This document shows, piece after piece, positions 63,612 through 64,000 of a DNA stretch of 64,000 nucleotides. How positions within the stretch are numbered: the stretch's first letter is position 1; every line of letters starts with the position of its first letter. The position numbers and the translations under genes are program-made. The notes beneath the pieces are model-generated. The model made no database searches, was not told the origin of the DNA, and saw only the letters and a list, made by a program, of their open reading frames with translations. This DNA is from Gimesia aquarii (GTDB lineage: Bacteria; Planctomycetota; Planctomycetia; Planctomycetales; Planctomycetaceae): NCBI RefSeq assembly GCF_007748175.1, contig NZ_CP037422.1, positions 4,852,334-4,916,333 on the forward strand, given 5' to 3'.

Positions 63612-64000
63612 ATGCATTTCCCGCGACATTCAACCATTGCAGTAATTCTTTTCTTGGTCCTTTGCTTTCACCAAACTTATGCAGTTGAGGTTAACGAGCC
63701 AATCACTGCAAAGACACCCGAGCAGATCGCAGTTGAAGGGCTACGTGGTTTTTATACAAATCTACAGAAGCATAAAGACGGCACTGTACGACTTGTACGT
63801 TTGAGTAAACCACATGTAAAACTTGAAGTATTGGAGCATCTCGAGCAATTTCGAAAGCTCGATTATCTTGCGATTATCTGTCCTCACATTGGCGATGAAG
63901 GGCTGTCACACATTCAGCATCTGACCAACCTCGACACCCTGATGCTTTCCGAATCTGCAGTTGGTGATCATGGACTCTCATACCTAAAGCAACTCAACAA
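63612..64000 (+). CDS. leucine-rich-repeat protein, 3'-truncated by window end
   Basis: The frame is open from the ATG at 63612 (GAGG 6 bases upstream) to the last base, about 129 residues. A signal peptide with a hydrophobic core (IAVILFLVLCF) is cleaved near TYA-V. From about residue 85 there are leucine-rich repeats of the pattern I-G-D-E-G-L-x-H-I-x-x-L-x-x-L-x-x-L-x-L (GDEGLSHIQHLTNLDTLML, GDHGLSYLKQLN). Such proteins are common in planctomycetes and act in protein binding, partner unknown. The 3' end and later repeats lie beyond the window. Confidence 0.75.
   Translation, partial: MHFPRHSTIAVILFLVLCFHQTYAVEVNEPITAKTPEQIAVEGLRGFYTNLQKHKDGTVRLVRLSKPHVKLEVLEHLEQFRKLDYLAIICPHIGDEGLSHIQHLTNLDTLMLSESAVGDHGLSYLKQLN

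Overview
The window looks like a chromosomal segment of a planctomycete, possibly Gimesia-like; the genus is only a guess. The reasons are the mixture of gene families: Tat-exported Gfo/Idh/MocA and hydroxypyruvate-isomerase-like proteins, an NPCBM protein, a secreted squalene-cyclase-like repeat protein, a secreted PQQ-type sugar dehydrogenase, a methanopterin-pathway enzyme (MfnB), DUF481 and DUF2079 proteins, and many small lipoproteins. Composition looks moderate in GC. TTG and GTG starts preceded by good ribosome binding sites are common. No phage, transposase, integrase or CRISPR array was seen, and no clear pseudogene.

Layout. 1-5.2 kb: lipoprotein, BshB1-like deacetylase, Tat-exported oxidoreductase, an isopropylmalate/homocitrate synthase-family enzyme, and purQ. 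5.6-9.8 kb: lipoprotein, secreted alpha-barrel repeat protein, NPCBM protein and sugar dehydrogenase, all exported. 9.9-14.3 kb: a coupled DUF2237/TIM-barrel pair, a DUF454 membrane protein, a TauD-like dioxygenase, a gamma-glutamylcyclotransferase-like protein and a minimal M41-like metalloprotease. 14.5-18.1 kb: FAD oxidoreductase plus a PL10-like pectate lyase, probably for polysaccharide use. 18.1-20.4 kb: phosphatase, pdxA and rfbC, with pdxA and rfbC overlapping. 20.7-23 kb: an intact HtrA-like protease followed by a degenerate relative with a PDZ domain inserted inside its protease fold. 22.9-25.3 kb: mfnB and a D-aminoacylase-like gene. 25.6-33.6 kb: typA facing a 2039-residue membrane protein. 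33.9-36.7 kb: SGNH-like protein, trigger factor and tRNA-Gly(GCC). 37.2-37.9 kb: two tandem pilin-like genes behind a long leader. 38-44.4 kb: oxidoreductase, secreted protein of unknown function, ettA and a DUF2079 protein. 44.5-47.9 kb: a nucleoside-deoxyribosyltransferase-like gene, an HD phosphohydrolase and an FGE-fold lipoprotein. 48.1-53.5 kb: a MarR regulator with a palindromic operator, then an RND efflux adaptor and pump. 53.6-58.2 kb: unknown protein, DUF481 outer-membrane protein, M28 peptidase. 58.5-63.4 kb: a four-gene operon for 3-hydroxybutyrate/acetoacetate use. 63.6 kb to the end: start of a leucine-rich-repeat protein.

The genes that clearly work together are the MarR-adaptor-RND set and the acyl-CoA operon (synthetase, thiolase, 3-hydroxyacyl-CoA dehydrogenase, 3-hydroxybutyrate dehydrogenase). 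The deoxyribosyltransferase/HD pair, the oxidoreductase/pectate lyase pair and the HtrA/pseudo-HtrA pair are probable functional pairs. Most of the rest is dispersed housekeeping and exported proteins. I found no convincing defence island or wholly new system. The least ordinary items are the PDZ-inserted pseudo-protease, the giant membrane protein, the tandem pilin-like genes and the RND pump with an additional transmembrane hairpin.
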